From the NCBI GenBank assembly GCA_902791035.1, contig CADAUA010000010.1, forward strand, positions 1 to 64,000: 64,000 bases of DNA, read 5' to 3'. Below, piece after piece: positions 53,926-63,880 of this stretch (positions within the stretch are counted from its first letter, which is position 1; each line of letters starts with the position of its first letter). Made by a program: the position numbers and the translations under genes. The notes below the pieces were generated by a model. That model did not search any database. It was not told the origin of the DNA and worked only from the letters and a program-made list of their open reading frames with translations. The stretch is from an uncultured Coriobacteriaceae bacterium (GTDB lineage: Bacteria; Actinomycetota; Coriobacteriia; Coriobacteriales; Atopobiaceae).

Positions 53926-54957
53926 CTAGTCCTCGGCGGCGTAGCCCATGCGGCGGATCTCGTTCTGGTCGCGGCGCCACTGGGGTTGCACGCGCACCGA
54001 GAGCTCCAGGTAGACCTTGCAGCCCAGATAGGCCTCGATGTCCTTGCGGGCCTCGATGCCCACCTTCTTTATCATCTGGCCGCCGTGGCCCACCACGATC
54101 CCCTTCTGGCCCTCGCGCTCCACGAGCACCGTGGCCGACACGCTCGCGTGCCCGTTCTCCGCGTACTCGATCCCGTCGCAGACCACCCCCACAGAGTGCG
54201 GGATCTCCTGGCGCAGGTTGAGGAAGAGCTTCTCACGCACGAACTCGGCCACCACGTCCTCGTCGGTGGAGTCGGTCTCCATGTCGTCGGGGAACCACTT
54301 GGGGCCCTCGGGCAGGTGGGCCGACACGATGGACACGAAGGCGTCCACGTTGAAGCCCTCGCGCGCCGAGAGCACCAGCTCGTCGTCGAAGTGCGCGAGC
54401 GCCCGTGCGGCCTCCAGCTGGGACATGACCTGGTCGGGCTTGGCGATGTCCGCCTTGGTGATCACCAGCAGCTTGAAGGGGGCGGAACTCGCCGCCACGT
54501 GGCTCGCCACCCATTCGTCTCCGCGGCCCACGGGCTTGGTGGCGTCGATGAGGAGGGCCACCACGTCCGCGTCGGCCAGCTCGCCCAGGGCCGCCTGGTT
54601 GAGCTCCTTGCCCAGGGCGTCCTTGGGCTTGTGGAGCCCGGGGGTGTCCACGATCACCAGCTGGGCGCCCGGGGTGTTGACCACGGCGCGCAGGCGCTTG
54701 CGGGTGGTCTGGGCCACGGGACTCGTGATGGCCACCTTCTGTCCCATGCAGGCGTTCACGAGCGTGGACTTGCCCACGTTCGGCCGCCCTACGAGGGCCA
54801 CGAAGCCGCTGCGGAAGGGCGAGCCGTCGGGTGCCGTGGCCACGGGCATGGAAGGCTCCGGCGCGTCGGTCTCGTCGTCGAGGTCGGCCAGGTCGTCGTC
54901 ATCGTCATCCCAACCCGGGATGGCATGCTCCACCAGCTCGTCGTCCTTGTCTGCCAT
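53926..54957 (-). CDS. era: GTPase Era with acidic N-terminal extension
   Basis: The 343-residue protein is Era: GRPNVGKST (57-65), DTPGLHKPK, TKAD, then the C-terminal KH domain with GQKGIVVGHGGQMIKKVG. Era binds the 16S rRNA 3' end in 30S maturation. An extra ~48 residues precede the G domain and are very acidic (GWDDDDDDLADLDDETDAPE). The ATG at 54957 has GGAGG upstream, so the extension is translated if this start is right. Its neighbour ybeY carries a similar acidic extension. Confidence 0.94.
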   Translation of the reverse strand: MADKDDELVEHAIPGWDDDDDDLADLDDETDAPEPSMPVATAPDGSPFRSGFVALVGRPNVGKSTLVNACMGQKVAITSPVAQTTRKRLRAVVNTPGAQLVIVDTPGLHKPKDALGKELNQAALGELADADVVALLIDATKPVGRGDEWVASHVAASSAPFKLLVITKADIAKPDQVMSQLEAARALAHFDDELVLSAREGFNVDAFVSIVSAHLPEGPKWFPDDMETDSTDEDVVAEFVREKLFLNLRQEIPHSVGVVCDGIEYAENGHASVSATVLVEREGQKGIVVGHGGQMIKKVGIEARKDIEAYLGCKVYLELSVRVQPQWRRDQNEIRRMGYAAED

Positions 54958-55018
54958 TCCTGCCTCCTGCCTGCCGTACGAGGTGCCAGACGCCTTCGTA
55001 AGACGCCTTCGTACCATC

Positions 55019-55396
55019 TCACCCAAAGAAGATCGCGTTCGCGTACACCAGCACGCCCACGATGGCCGCCGTGATGGAGAGCACCAGCTCCGCGGCGGCG
55101 GCGATGTCCTTGGCCTTGCCCGCGAGCGGGTGGAACTCCGGCGACACCAGGTCCACCACGGCCTCGATCGAGGTGTTCACGAGCTCAGAGGATATGACGC
55201 TGCCGATGCACACCACGATGATGGCCCAGCTGACAAGGTCGAGCTTGCAGACGACGCCAGCCATAACGGCGAACACTGCCCCGCCCAGCATGACCTTGAT
55301 GTTCCGCTCCTGCCGCACCGCCGTGCGGAACCCCTGCATGGCAAAGAGGAAGCTCCGTCGGAAGGTGGGATGGCTGGGGTGCTTGCCGGGGATCAT
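55019..55396 (-). CDS. dgkA: Diacylglycerol/undecaprenol kinase
   Basis: The 125-residue membrane kinase has the Gram-positive DgkA pattern: FAMQGFRTAVRQERNIKVML, then SSELVNTSIEAVVDLVSPEF and HPLAGKAKDIAAAAELV. In Gram-positives it phosphorylates undecaprenol for wall-lipid recycling. Three hydrophobic helices are visible. The ATG overlaps the ybeY stop (ATGA), in the conserved phoH-ybeY-dgkA-era order. Confidence 0.93.
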   Translation of the reverse strand: MIPGKHPSHPTFRRSFLFAMQGFRTAVRQERNIKVMLGGAVFAVMAGVVCKLDLVSWAIIVVCIGSVISSELVNTSIEAVVDLVSPEFHPLAGKAKDIAAAAELVLSITAAIVGVLVYANAIFFG

Positions 55397-56023
55397 TCGT
55401 CCACGCCCTCACGGTGGCGGGTGAGCTCCACGTGGCCGCGCACCCCGTCGTGCGGCAGCAGGGCCACAAGCTCGTCCTCGCGCGCCTCCATGACCTCGGC
55501 CTCGTCGTCGGCCAGATGGTCGTAGCCCAGGAGATGCAGGCAGCCGTGCACGAGCAGGAGGCGGAACTCGTCGGCCGCTGTGGTGCCGAAGCCCGCCGCC
55601 CGCGATGCCACGAAGGCCGGGGCGATCACGATGTCACCCAGCTCGCAGGGCTCGCCCGGCGCCAGGTCGGGGTCGTCCGGCCGCTCGCACTCGAGCGAGA
55701 TCACGTCGGTGACGGCGTCCTTGCTGCGATACTCGGCGTTGAGCTCGCGGATCCGCTCGTCGGAGACCACGGAGACCGACACCATGCAGGGCCGCCCCAC
55801 GCCCTCCTCCGCCAGCACCCGGTCCAGGTCCGCGCGGATCTCGTCCTCGGAGACGGGCGAGGCGACACCCTCCTCGACCACGATGTCGTACTCGTTGCCC
55901 TCGGGACCTGCGGCCTCGTCGGGCCCGGCGTCCTCCTCGTCAAAGCCCTCGGGGATAAGCCCGCCCAGCTCGAGCTCCGCTCCGCCCAGCTCCGCGTCCG
56001 GCCCCAGCTCCAGGTCCTTGTCG

Positions 56024-56031
<8 letters not shown>
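55393..56031 (-). CDS. ybeY: Endoribonuclease YbeY with acidic N-terminal extension
   Basis: The 212-residue protein has the YbeY metal site HGCLHLLGYDH in its C-terminal half, preceded by SVVSDERIRELNAEYRSKDA and TDVISLE. YbeY takes part in 16S rRNA 3' maturation and ribosome quality control. Family members are ~150-170 residues. Here ~55 additional N-terminal residues are strongly acidic (GFDEEDAGPDEAAGPEGNEY). The ATG at 56031 overlaps the phoH end by eight bases. Confidence 0.93.
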
Positions 56032-56995
<964 letters not shown>

Positions 56996-57047
56996 GCTCC
57001 TCCAAGCGGCTGGTAGGTCGACGACTGGTGCTGTCCCGATGATACCG

Positions 57048-58445
57048 TTACGCGCCGGGCAAGACAAAGGCATCCGGCCCGGTCGCGTCGAGCACCGTGG
57101 CAACCAGGGTCCCCTGGGCATCCGCGCCCGTCACGCGAACCCGCACGAGGGAGCCCAGGGGGACGTCGCGGTCGAGCGCAACATCGAAGAGCCCGCCCGT
57201 GACACCGCGGTGGGGGTACTGCACGACCACCAGGTCCCCCTGGCCCACGAGCCGGGCTGCCTCCTCTGCCCGCATGGCCCGCGCGAGCTCCCGGGCGCGC
57301 CGGGCCCGCTCCGCCATCACGCGGGGATCCACCTGGTCGGGCGCGGTGGCGGCAGGCGTCCCGGGCCGTTTGGAGTAGCGGAAGACGTGCATGCGCGAGA
57401 AGCCCATCTCGCGGCAGAAGTCGAGCGACCGGTCGAAGTCCTCGTCCGTCTCGCCGGGGAAGCCGCAGATGATGTCCGTCCCAAGGGCCACGTTCGGCAC
57501 CGCGGAGCGCACCGCCTGGCAGGCCGCCCGGAAGGCCGCCGTGTCGTACACGCGCCCCATGCGCCCGAGCGTGGCATCGCAGCCCGCCTGCAGGCAGATG
57601 TGCAGGAAGGGCGCCACGCGCTCTCCTGCCCTGGCCATGCACTCGGCGAGCTCGGCGTCCACGTCCGGCGGCTCGATGGAGGAGAGCCGCAGGCGGCCCA
57701 CGCTGGTTGTGGCGAGGAGCTCGTCGATAAGGCCGGGCAGCCCGAGCGAGCGGCCGTCCTTCTCGCCCCGCCAGCTCCCCAGGTTGATGCCCGTGAGCAC
57801 GACCTCGCGCGCGCCGCGGTCGCAGGCACCCTGCACCAGGCGCACGCACTCGTCGAGCGGCACCGACCGCGCGGCCCCGCGGGCCTTCCACACGATGCAG
57901 TAGGTGCAGCGGTTGTCGCAGCCGTCCTGGACCTTCACGCCGGGACGCGTGCGACCCGTGGGCGTGGGGGTGCCGCCGGCTGCGGGCACGGTTGCCGCGA
58001 CGCCCGCGGGACCAGCGGCGACGCCCAACCGGGCGGCCACGAGCTCGGGTACCCGGCCCTTGTCGCGCTCCACCACCACGTTCGGCCCCAGGGCCTCGAG
58101 CTCCTGGGCAAAGAGGCAGGCCGCGCATCCTGTGGCTACCACGAGCGGCGCCTGCGGGAGCGAGGCCGCGTGGTGGACGGCCTTGCGAGCCTTGGCCTCA
58201 GCCTCGCCCGTGACGGCGCAGGTGTTTATGACCACGGCGGCCGCCTGGTCCTCTGTCGCAAGCGAGAAGCCCACCGCCTCCAGGCGCGTGGCCATGTCGT
58301 CCAGCTCCACGCGGTTTACGCGGCAGCCCAGGTTCACGAGCGCGACCCGGCGGAGCTTCGGCCCGTGGGTGGCCGATCCTCCGGCCTGTTCCGCAGGCGC
58401 CGCCACGACCGGCCCGACGCTGCCCGCCGGCCCGAAGCCGCTCAC
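57048..58445 (-). CDS. mtaB: tRNA t6A37 methylthiotransferase MtaB
   Basis: The 465-residue radical-SAM enzyme converts t6A37 to ms2t6A in ANN-decoding tRNAs. It shows the N-terminal [17 protein letters not shown], the cluster [19 protein letters not shown] and a C-terminal TRAM-like end. Placement after dnaJ and the NLGCRVN opening identify MtaB rather than MiaB or RimO, both of which are present elsewhere. A ~29-residue Pro/Ala-rich N-terminal extension is present if the GTG at 58445, which overlaps the dnaJ stop, is used. Confidence 0.9.
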   Translation of the reverse strand: MSGFGPAGSVGPVVAAPAEQAGGSATHGPKLRRVALVNLGCRVNRVELDDMATRLEAVGFSLATEDQAAAVVINTCAVTGEAEAKARKAVHHAASLPQAPLVVATGCAACLFAQELEALGPNVVVERDKGRVPELVAARLGVAAGPAGVAATVPAAGGTPTPTGRTRPGVKVQDGCDNRCTYCIVWKARGAARSVPLDECVRLVQGACDRGAREVVLTGINLGSWRGEKDGRSLGLPGLIDELLATTSVGRLRLSSIEPPDVDAELAECMARAGERVAPFLHICLQAGCDATLGRMGRVYDTAAFRAACQAVRSAVPNVALGTDIICGFPGETDEDFDRSLDFCREMGFSRMHVFRYSKRPGTPAATAPDQVDPRVMAERARRARELARAMRAEEAARLVGQGDLVVVQYPHRGVTGGLFDVALDRDVPLGSLVRVRVTGADAQGTLVATVLDATGPDAFVLPGA

Positions 58446-59713
58446 CGGCGCCTGCCCTTGTTGCTGCGGCCAGTACCACGCGTGGGCTTCTTGCGACCAG
58501 CGTCCTTGAAGGGGTTCTTGGGCACCCAGCCCTCGCCCGCAAAGTGCTCGGCAGCCTCGTCCTTGCCAGTGGAGGCGCCCCCGGCCTTCACGTCGTCGCT
58601 GGCATCCGCCGGCGCGTCCCCGTCGAGCGACCGCTCGGCGACGATGCCCGCCACTTCCAGCAGCTGCTTCTGCGTGAGGTCCGTGGGCACCGTTACCTCC
58701 ACGAGCGCCACCAGGTCGCCGCGACCGATGCGGCCCATGTGCGGCATGCCGCGCCGCTCCACGCGCACCTCCTGGCCGAACTGGCAGCCAGCCGGGATCG
58801 GCACGGCGACGGTCTCGCCGTCCAGGATGCCCCGCACGCTCACCGTGGTCCCCACGATCGCCGCGAGCGCGTCCACCGTCACGCGGCAGTAGAGGTCGTC
58901 GCCTCGCCGCTCGAAGCGCTCGTGCTGCTCGACCTCAACGCTCACCACCAGGTCTCCCGTGGCGTCGCCACGAAGCCCGGCCTCGCCCTTGCCGCCCAGC
59001 GTGGTGGTCCAGCCCGAGCTCACGCCCGCGGGGACGTTAACCTGCACCTCCTCGTGCACGCGCCTGCGGCCCTCGCCATGGCAGTCGGGGCAGGGCTTGT
59101 CGACCACCTGACCCGTCCCGTGGCACTGGGGGCACTCGGACTCGGTCTGCATCTGGCCGAGCACGGTTCGGCGGACCTCCACCACGCGGCCCGAGCCATG
59201 GCAGCGCGGGCAGGTCTTCACGCCGCCGCCGTCCGCGGTGCCCGAGCCACCGCAGGTCTCGCAGGTGGCCAGACGGTCGTAGCGCAGGGTCTTCGTGGCA
59301 CCAGCCGCAGCCTCCTCGAGCGAGACGGTGAGCCGGATGCCCATGTCGCGCCCGCGGGTGCGGGCCCTGCGGGCCGACTGGCCCCCGCGGCCGCCCCCGC
59401 CAAAGAAGGTGTCGAAGATGTCGTCGATGCCGAAGCCACCGCCGCCAAAGATGTCCGACACGTCGCCATAGCCCCCGCCGAAGCCGGCCGGGCCGTCGGG
59501 CGTGCCATAGCGGTCGTAGTTGGCGCGCTTCTGCTCGTCCGAGAGGACCGCGTAGGCCTCGTTGACCTCCTTGAACTTCTCCTCGGCGTCAGGTGCCTTG
59601 TTCACATCCGGGTGCAGGGTCGCCGCCTTGCGCCGGAAGGCGCGCCTGATGGTGTCGGTGTCGGCGTCGCGCGGGACGCCCAGAATCTCGTAGTAGTCCT
59701 TCGAATCCGCCAA
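58442..59713 (-). CDS. dnaJ: Chaperone DnaJ (type I)
   Basis: The 423-residue Hsp40 has a J domain with HPD at 34-36, a Gly/Phe-rich linker (72-115), four CxxCxGxG zinc motifs ([32 protein letters not shown]), two substrate-binding barrels and a ~50-residue C-terminal extension rich in Lys/Arg at the end. It stimulates DnaK. The TTG at 59713 gives the canonical start [12 protein letters not shown]. Neither dnaK/grpE nor hrcA is in the window, and no CIRCE element is visible upstream. Confidence 0.95.
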   Translation of the reverse strand: MADSKDYYEILGVPRDADTDTIRRAFRRKAATLHPDVNKAPDAEEKFKEVNEAYAVLSDEQKRANYDRYGTPDGPAGFGGGYGDVSDIFGGGGFGIDDIFDTFFGGGGRGGQSARRARTRGRDMGIRLTVSLEEAAAGATKTLRYDRLATCETCGGSGTADGGGVKTCPRCHGSGRVVEVRRTVLGQMQTESECPQCHGTGQVVDKPCPDCHGEGRRRVHEEVQVNVPAGVSSGWTTTLGGKGEAGLRGDATGDLVVSVEVEQHERFERRGDDLYCRVTVDALAAIVGTTVSVRGILDGETVAVPIPAGCQFGQEVRVERRGMPHMGRIGRGDLVALVEVTVPTDLTQKQLLEVAGIVAERSLDGDAPADASDDVKAGGASTGKDEAAEHFAGEGWVPKNPFKDAGRKKPTRGTGRSNKGRRR

Positions 59714-59940
59714 TGGAACCTATCTCCCAAGCATGTCGAGTCTCGTACGTGTGGACTCTACCCCAAATGGCGTGGTCATAGGCGGCAGATGCGACACCGG
59801 GCGAGAAACCCGTCGGCGTTAGGCGGGCCCGCGCTTCCGGCGATACCCGCTGCGGGCAGCTCCTCCCGCTTGGGCAGGGCTAAGCGTCGCCTCTCGCCAC
59901 TCGCCCGGCAGGTCGGCACCTGACTGCTCCGCGCGCATGC

Positions 59941-59970
59941 CACCTGCAAGTGACATGTCACTTCCAGGTG
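59941..59970. repeat. 30-bp near-perfect palindrome, copy 1
   Basis: CACCTGCAAGTGACATGTCA continues to CTTCCAGGTG, symmetric except for one C-C mismatch. It shares a 23-base core (CACCTGCAAGTGACATGTCA plus CTT) with copy 2 at 60043-60069. Between the copies TATAAT (59993-59998) could be a plus-strand -10, but no gene of credible quality follows. The surrounding 59714-60238 contains no recognisable gene. Confidence 0.6.
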
Positions 59971-60042
59971 CCTGGCATTTGGTTGCACATCATATAATAG
60001 CAGGTAGATGGGCCACATGCATTGCAGCCTGCGACCGCTTGC

Positions 60043-60069
60043 CACCTGCAAGTGACATGTCACTTGCAG
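60043..60069. repeat. Palindrome copy 2
   Basis: CTGCAAGTGACA/TGTCACTTGCAG (60046-60069) is a perfect 24-bp palindrome, with CAC before it extending the identity to copy 1. Two copies 102 bp apart in a gene-free region suggest an operator pair, a REP-type repeat or the ends of a small element. Confidence 0.6.
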
Positions 60070-60098
60070 ATAGGGACTGGACGCCCTCACCCCACTGT

Positions 60099-60173
60099 GC
60101 GAACAAGACCGGCGCGAACAAGACCGGCGCGAACAAGACCGGCGCGAACAAGACCGGCGCGAACAAGAAACGC
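60099..60173. repeat. Five tandem copies of a 15-bp repeat
   Basis: GCGAACAAGACCGGC occurs at 60099, 60114, 60129 and 60144, and a fifth copy at 60159 ends AAACGC. A 15-bp unit keeps reading frames open on both strands, but no start signal or gene context supports translation. Such exact short repeats are prone to slippage, so copy number may vary between strains. Confidence 0.75.
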
Positions 60174-60200
60174 GGCCCCGGAGTCCACCCCCGAGGCCGC
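60172..60200 (-). terminator. Terminator of the membrane DnaJ gene
   Basis: GCGGCC (60172-60177) and GGCCGC (60195-60200) form a stem extended by CCG/CGA-type pairs. On the minus strand GTTTCTTGTT follows. It lies 39 bp past the stop at 60239. Confidence 0.5.
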
Positions 60201-60238
60201 ACCGGCAGCAAGTCCTTGGGACGAGCAAGTCCTTAGAG

Positions 60239-61339
60239 CTAGTAGTACCCGTACCCCCTACCATAGGGCACCGACGTGCAGGAGAACATCCCCACGAAGA
60301 GGGCCGCGATCACGATGCCGCGCACGGCGCCGTCCGCCAGGGTCATGAGGCCGTTGCGCCACCAGCGCGGCGCATGGCTGGCCCCGCCGTTGAAGATGCC
60401 GATAAGCCCCATCACCAGGAGGATCCCCACGACCCAGCCCACGGCCGAGAGGGCGTTGCCCAGGATGCCCAGCACGAGGAAGGGCACCGCGAAGCCCACC
60501 AGGTGGAAGCCCTGCGCCTGCTGGGGGGTCAGCCGCTCCTCCGGCACGCACACGTGGGCCACGAAGTCACCGGCCTTCTTGCCGTTCGTGCCGGCGTTGC
60601 CCATGCCGGGGATGCGCACCTCGTCGCCGTCGTGGCTGTCGGGCGGGATCTCCACCACGACCTCGCTCGCCGTCTGCACGCGGCCCGAGCCCCCGCAGAC
60701 CTCACAGGGGTCGCTCATCACCTTGCCGCTGCCCTGACACTCGGGGCATTCGGTCTGGAACATCCCCATGCCGAAGAGTACCGAAAGGTCCACCGCCACG
60801 TAGCCCGTGCCGCCGCAGGTGGGGCAGGTCTCCGGGTGGCCGGCCTCCACCGAGCCCTTCCCGTGGCAGTGCTCGCAGGTGGAGAAGTGCTGGTAGGTGA
60901 CCCCGCGCTTGGCGCCGGCCTTGGCAGTCTCGGCATCGATGGTCACCTCGACGTTGATGTCCGAGCCCTCGCGCGGGTTGTAGGCCCTGGACGGCGTGGC
61001 AGCGCGGCGCCGCTGGGCCGTCCCACCGAAGGGCGAGCCCCAGAAGGGCCCGTAGCCATAGCCGCCGTAGCTGCCGGTCCCCGCCGGCGCGCTGCCATAG
61101 CCCCCGCCAAAGGGCGAGCCCGACCGCATGGCGTCGTAGCGCTTGCGCTTGTCGGGGTCCGAGAGGACGGCATAGGCCTCGGAAATCTCCTTGAACTTGT
61201 CCTCGGCACCGGGCTCCTTGTTTATGTCCGGGTGGTACTTGCGCGCCAGGACCTGGAAGGCCTTGCGGATCTCGTCCGTGGACGCGTCCTCCTTGACGCC
61301 GAGGATCTCGTAGTAGTCCTTCTCGTTCATCGAGGCCAT
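60239..61339 (-). CDS. DnaJ-like co-chaperone with C-terminal membrane segments
   Basis: The 366-residue protein has a J domain with HPD (36-38), a Gly/Tyr/Phe-rich linker (75-105) and four zinc motifs ([32 protein letters not shown], about 150-220). The first part of a substrate barrel ([20 protein letters not shown]) follows. After about residue 276 the usual second barrel is replaced by hydrophobic segments ([52 protein letters not shown]) and a Gly/Tyr tail. It should tether DnaK activity to the membrane. AGGAG precedes the ATG. Confidence 0.85.
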   Translation of the reverse strand: MASMNEKDYYEILGVKEDASTDEIRKAFQVLARKYHPDINKEPGAEDKFKEISEAYAVLSDPDKRKRYDAMRSGSPFGGGYGSAPAGTGSYGGYGYGPFWGSPFGGTAQRRRAATPSRAYNPREGSDINVEVTIDAETAKAGAKRGVTYQHFSTCEHCHGKGSVEAGHPETCPTCGGTGYVAVDLSVLFGMGMFQTECPECQGSGKVMSDPCEVCGGSGRVQTASEVVVEIPPDSHDGDEVRIPGMGNAGTNGKKAGDFVAHVCVPEERLTPQQAQGFHLVGFAVPFLVLGILGNALSAVGWVVGILLVMGLIGIFNGGASHAPRWWRNGLMTLADGAVRGIVIAALFVGMFSCTSVPYGRGYGYY

Positions 61340-61408
61340 GATGGCTCCTGCCGTCCGTTCGTGTGATGAGGGGGTTCTGCCCCTGTGAGGGCCCGGCTAA
61401 TCCGCCGG

Positions 61409-61882
61409 CTAGTCGGTCTTCACCTCAACCGCACGATACGTGACCCCGCAGGTGTCGAGTATCCGCTTGGACACCTGGTTGTCCACGGTGCCCTCGTACT
61501 TGTCGGAGAGGTACACGACCTCGCCCACGCCCGCCTGCACGAGGGTCTTGGCGCACTCGTGGCAGGGGAAGAGGGTCACGTAGACCGTGGCGCCCTGCAT
61601 GTCCTTGAGGGAGCCGCGGTAGTTGAGGATGGCGTTGGCCTCGGCGTGGATCACGTAGTTGTGCTTGTCGAAGAGCGGGTCCGTCGTGGGCTCCCAGGGG
61701 AACTCGTCGTCGTCGATACCGGCCGGGGTCCCGTTGTAGCCCACCGAGAGGATGCGGTGGTTCTGGTCTGCTATGCAGGCCCCCACCTGCGTGTTGGGGT
61801 CCTTGGACCTGAGCGACGCGGCAATCGCCACCCGCATGAAGAACTCGTCCCACGATATGACGTCGCGCCTCTTGCCCGGCAT
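61409..61882 (-). CDS. dCMP deaminase
   Basis: The 157-residue zinc enzyme deaminates dCMP to dUMP for dTMP synthesis. Zinc ligands and the catalytic Glu are seen in VIHAEANAIL and LFPCHECAKTL. The N-terminal SWDEFFMRVAIAASLRSKDP and VGYNGTPAGIDD are typical of ComEB/DCD1-type deaminases. The ATG at 61882 has GGGGAG six bases upstream. It lies 94 bp downstream of hemW on the same strand. Confidence 0.92.
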   Translation of the reverse strand: MPGKRRDVISWDEFFMRVAIAASLRSKDPNTQVGACIADQNHRILSVGYNGTPAGIDDDEFPWEPTTDPLFDKHNYVIHAEANAILNYRGSLKDMQGATVYVTLFPCHECAKTLVQAGVGEVVYLSDKYEGTVDNQVSKRILDTCGVTYRAVEVKTD

Positions 61883-61976
61883 GGCACTCCCCCGCCCTCC
61901 GCGGAAACCCGCGGGTCCAGCCCTCCCTACGCAGGCGATTCTACCGCGCCTGACCTGCAGCGTCACCCCTGGGAGG

Positions 61977-63278
61977 TCACCCCTGGCCAGATGGGCGCGT
62001 CGAGGCTGTCTGCGGCTCGGCCTCCGCCAGGTCCCACAGAAGGCCATAGAGCTCGTTGCCCAAAAGCCAGCCGTCCTGCGTCGGGGCAAGACCCGCATCA
62101 AGAAGCCCGCGAGCCTGGGCCTCGCCCAAGGCCTGGTCCACCTGGGGGCCCACGACGCGGCGCGCAAACGCGACGAGTCCCGGGTCCAGTCCCCTCACCA
62201 GCCGCGCCCCCAGCATGAGGTCCTCGGCGGCGGCCTCCCGCACGGTGAGGAACTCGCAGTCGAAGTCGAGCGAGCCCAGATTCGGCGACGATGCTATGCG
62301 TCGAGCGCCGCTCCTGCAAGTTAGCCTAACTCGCGCAGTGCCCTCCGGTGCGGCCGGGAGCCGTGGGGTTATCCTACATAGTCTCAAGTATCCCTCAAGG
62401 GTTAGCATGCTCGAGGCTTCTGTGCCAAAGCCGAGGTAAGGCTGCCCCGTCCAATAGGCCACGTTGTGGCGGCATGCTTTACCTGCACGTGCGTAGCTGG
62501 CGACCTCATATCGGTCGTATCCATAACCATCAAGTTGCACTTGAGCCTGCGTCATCCTCGAAGCTTGCACATCACTCGAGTTCCACTCGAGGTCCTCCTC
62601 GGAGAGCCCCTCCACCCGTGCAGCGAGGGGCGTCCCCTCCTCTATGGCCAAGGGATAAACACTTATGTGTCCGACACCCAGCGAGACGACCCCCTCAAGG
62701 GACCTCCGCCAGCTTGCGTCGGTCTGATCCGGGATGGCGCACATGAGGTCGCAGGACACATCCAGGCCCGAGGCCACAGCCGCCCCCACACGCTCGCGTG
62801 CCTCCGCCGCGCTGTGGATGCGGCCCAGCTTCGCGAGCTCCCCGTCGTCCAGGCTCTGCACCCCTATGGAGACCCGCGTGGCCCCGGAGGAAGCAAGGGC
62901 ATCCAGCACCGCATCGGACAGCGAGTCCGGGTTCGCCTCGCTCGTGAGTTCTAGCAAGCTAGGCGCGCACGTCCTTGTTGCCCGGATGAGACCACCAAGC
63001 CCCTGGGCGCCCAGGAGCGTCGGCGTGCCCCCACCCACATAGCCCGTCTCGCAGCCTTCCAGAAGCCCCGCAGCCTCCGCTTGCCGCAGCTCCTCCTCCA
63101 GGCCTTGGGCATAGGCGGCCATGAGGGGGTCGTCCGAGGCCGTGGCCCTGGAGGCGAAGTCGCAGTAGGCGCACTTGCGCGCACAGAAGGGCACATGCAG
63201 GTAGAGCGCACGCGCCGACGCCAGGGTCAGACGCTCGCACCAAGCCTCTTCCTTCTGCGATTCTTTGTCCAAGCTCAA
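61977..63278 (-). CDS. hemW: HemW, heme chaperone / radical-SAM coproporphyrinogen oxidase-like protein
   Basis: The 433-residue protein has the HemW radical-SAM motif ALYLHVPFCARKCAYCDF, the GGGTP motif in YVGGGTPTLLG and the C-terminal HemW domain with YLGFGTEA-type sequence. HemW inserts heme into acceptors and is not a true HemN. Base composition dips between 62290 and 62700, but the frame is intact. The TTG at 63278 has GGGAG upstream and overlaps the stop of the Fic-like gene (TTGA), so the two are translationally coupled. Confidence 0.9.
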   Translation of the reverse strand: MSLDKESQKEEAWCERLTLASARALYLHVPFCARKCAYCDFASRATASDDPLMAAYAQGLEEELRQAEAAGLLEGCETGYVGGGTPTLLGAQGLGGLIRATRTCAPSLLELTSEANPDSLSDAVLDALASSGATRVSIGVQSLDDGELAKLGRIHSAAEARERVGAAVASGLDVSCDLMCAIPDQTDASWRRSLEGVVSLGVGHISVYPLAIEEGTPLAARVEGLSEEDLEWNSSDVQASRMTQAQVQLDGYGYDRYEVASYARAGKACRHNVAYWTGQPYLGFGTEASSMLTLEGYLRLCRITPRLPAAPEGTARVRLTCRSGARRIASSPNLGSLDFDCEFLTVREAAAEDLMLGARLVRGLDPGLVAFARRVVGPQVDQALGEAQARGLLDAGLAPTQDGWLLGNELYGLLWDLAEAEPQTASTRPSGQG

Positions 63279-63880
63279 GCCAAGCTCCCAAGGATGTCAC
63301 CGGCAGCATCGAACCACATGAGAATCGCCTCGACCCGGTTGAAATCCACTAGGGGCAGCAGTTCCCCTTCGGAATGGAAGGCATCGAGGGCGCCGTAGTA
63401 TGCCACGACCTCCCCCAAGAGATCCTCCATTGCTGGAGGGCACTCCTCCGGAGGATATCCGACGGCTGCATCTATGTCCACTCCGTAGTCATGCACCTTG
63501 TACGTACCTGGTCGCTCCCCGCGTTCCCATCTCTCGGCATCGTAGGTATGCTCTGTAAGCGTTGCCTGCAGCCAGAGCACCGCCTCTGTGGTGAGGGCCT
63601 CCGGGCCCCTCTCAACAAGATCCATGGCCTCCAGCCAAGCACGGCCATGATTATCAATCTCATACAAGGCACTCAGCTTGCCCGTGAAGTTGACGACACT
63701 CCCGTCCCTCAGGACCTCTGCTGTATCGCGGAGGGTGATCTCGTCGTTCTCTATGCGCGTCGAGTTATAGGTGGCCGGCACTATGAGTGCTTTCACGCGC
63801 TCGCGGCGCTCTGCCTTGGGGAGCGCACGCCACCGGGACACCAGCTTCGCATACCGGACGGCCAGCTCCGAATCACTCAT
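63275..63880 (-). CDS. Fic-like protein with erased catalytic motif
   Basis: A 201-residue protein following the N-terminal plan of class II Fic AMP-transferases: the inhibitory-helix motif STRIEN (40-45, (S/T)xxxE(G/N)), ITLRDTAEVLRDG, then LSALYEIDNHGRAWLEA and the GTYKVHDYGVDI strand. The alignment continues to EAILMWFDAAGD (184-195), where Fic enzymes have EAIHPFxDGNGR. His, Asn and Arg are replaced by Leu, Ala and Asp. The protein then ends six residues later, lacking the last Fic helices. It is a pseudo-enzyme or an early-stage pseudogene. Its stop is coupled to the hemW start. The ATG at 63880 has a weak ribosome binding site. Confidence 0.65.
   Translation of the reverse strand: MSDSELAVRYAKLVSRWRALPKAERRERVKALIVPATYNSTRIENDEITLRDTAEVLRDGSVVNFTGKLSALYEIDNHGRAWLEAMDLVERGPEALTTEAVLWLQATLTEHTYDAERWERGERPGTYKVHDYGVDIDAAVGYPPEECPPAMEDLLGEVVAYYGALDAFHSEGELLPLVDFNRVEAILMWFDAAGDILGSLA

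Noticed and set aside
62290-62700. Foreign insertion within hemW
   Set aside because: Composition drops locally, but the HemW frame and motifs run through without interruption, so it is normal variation within the gene.
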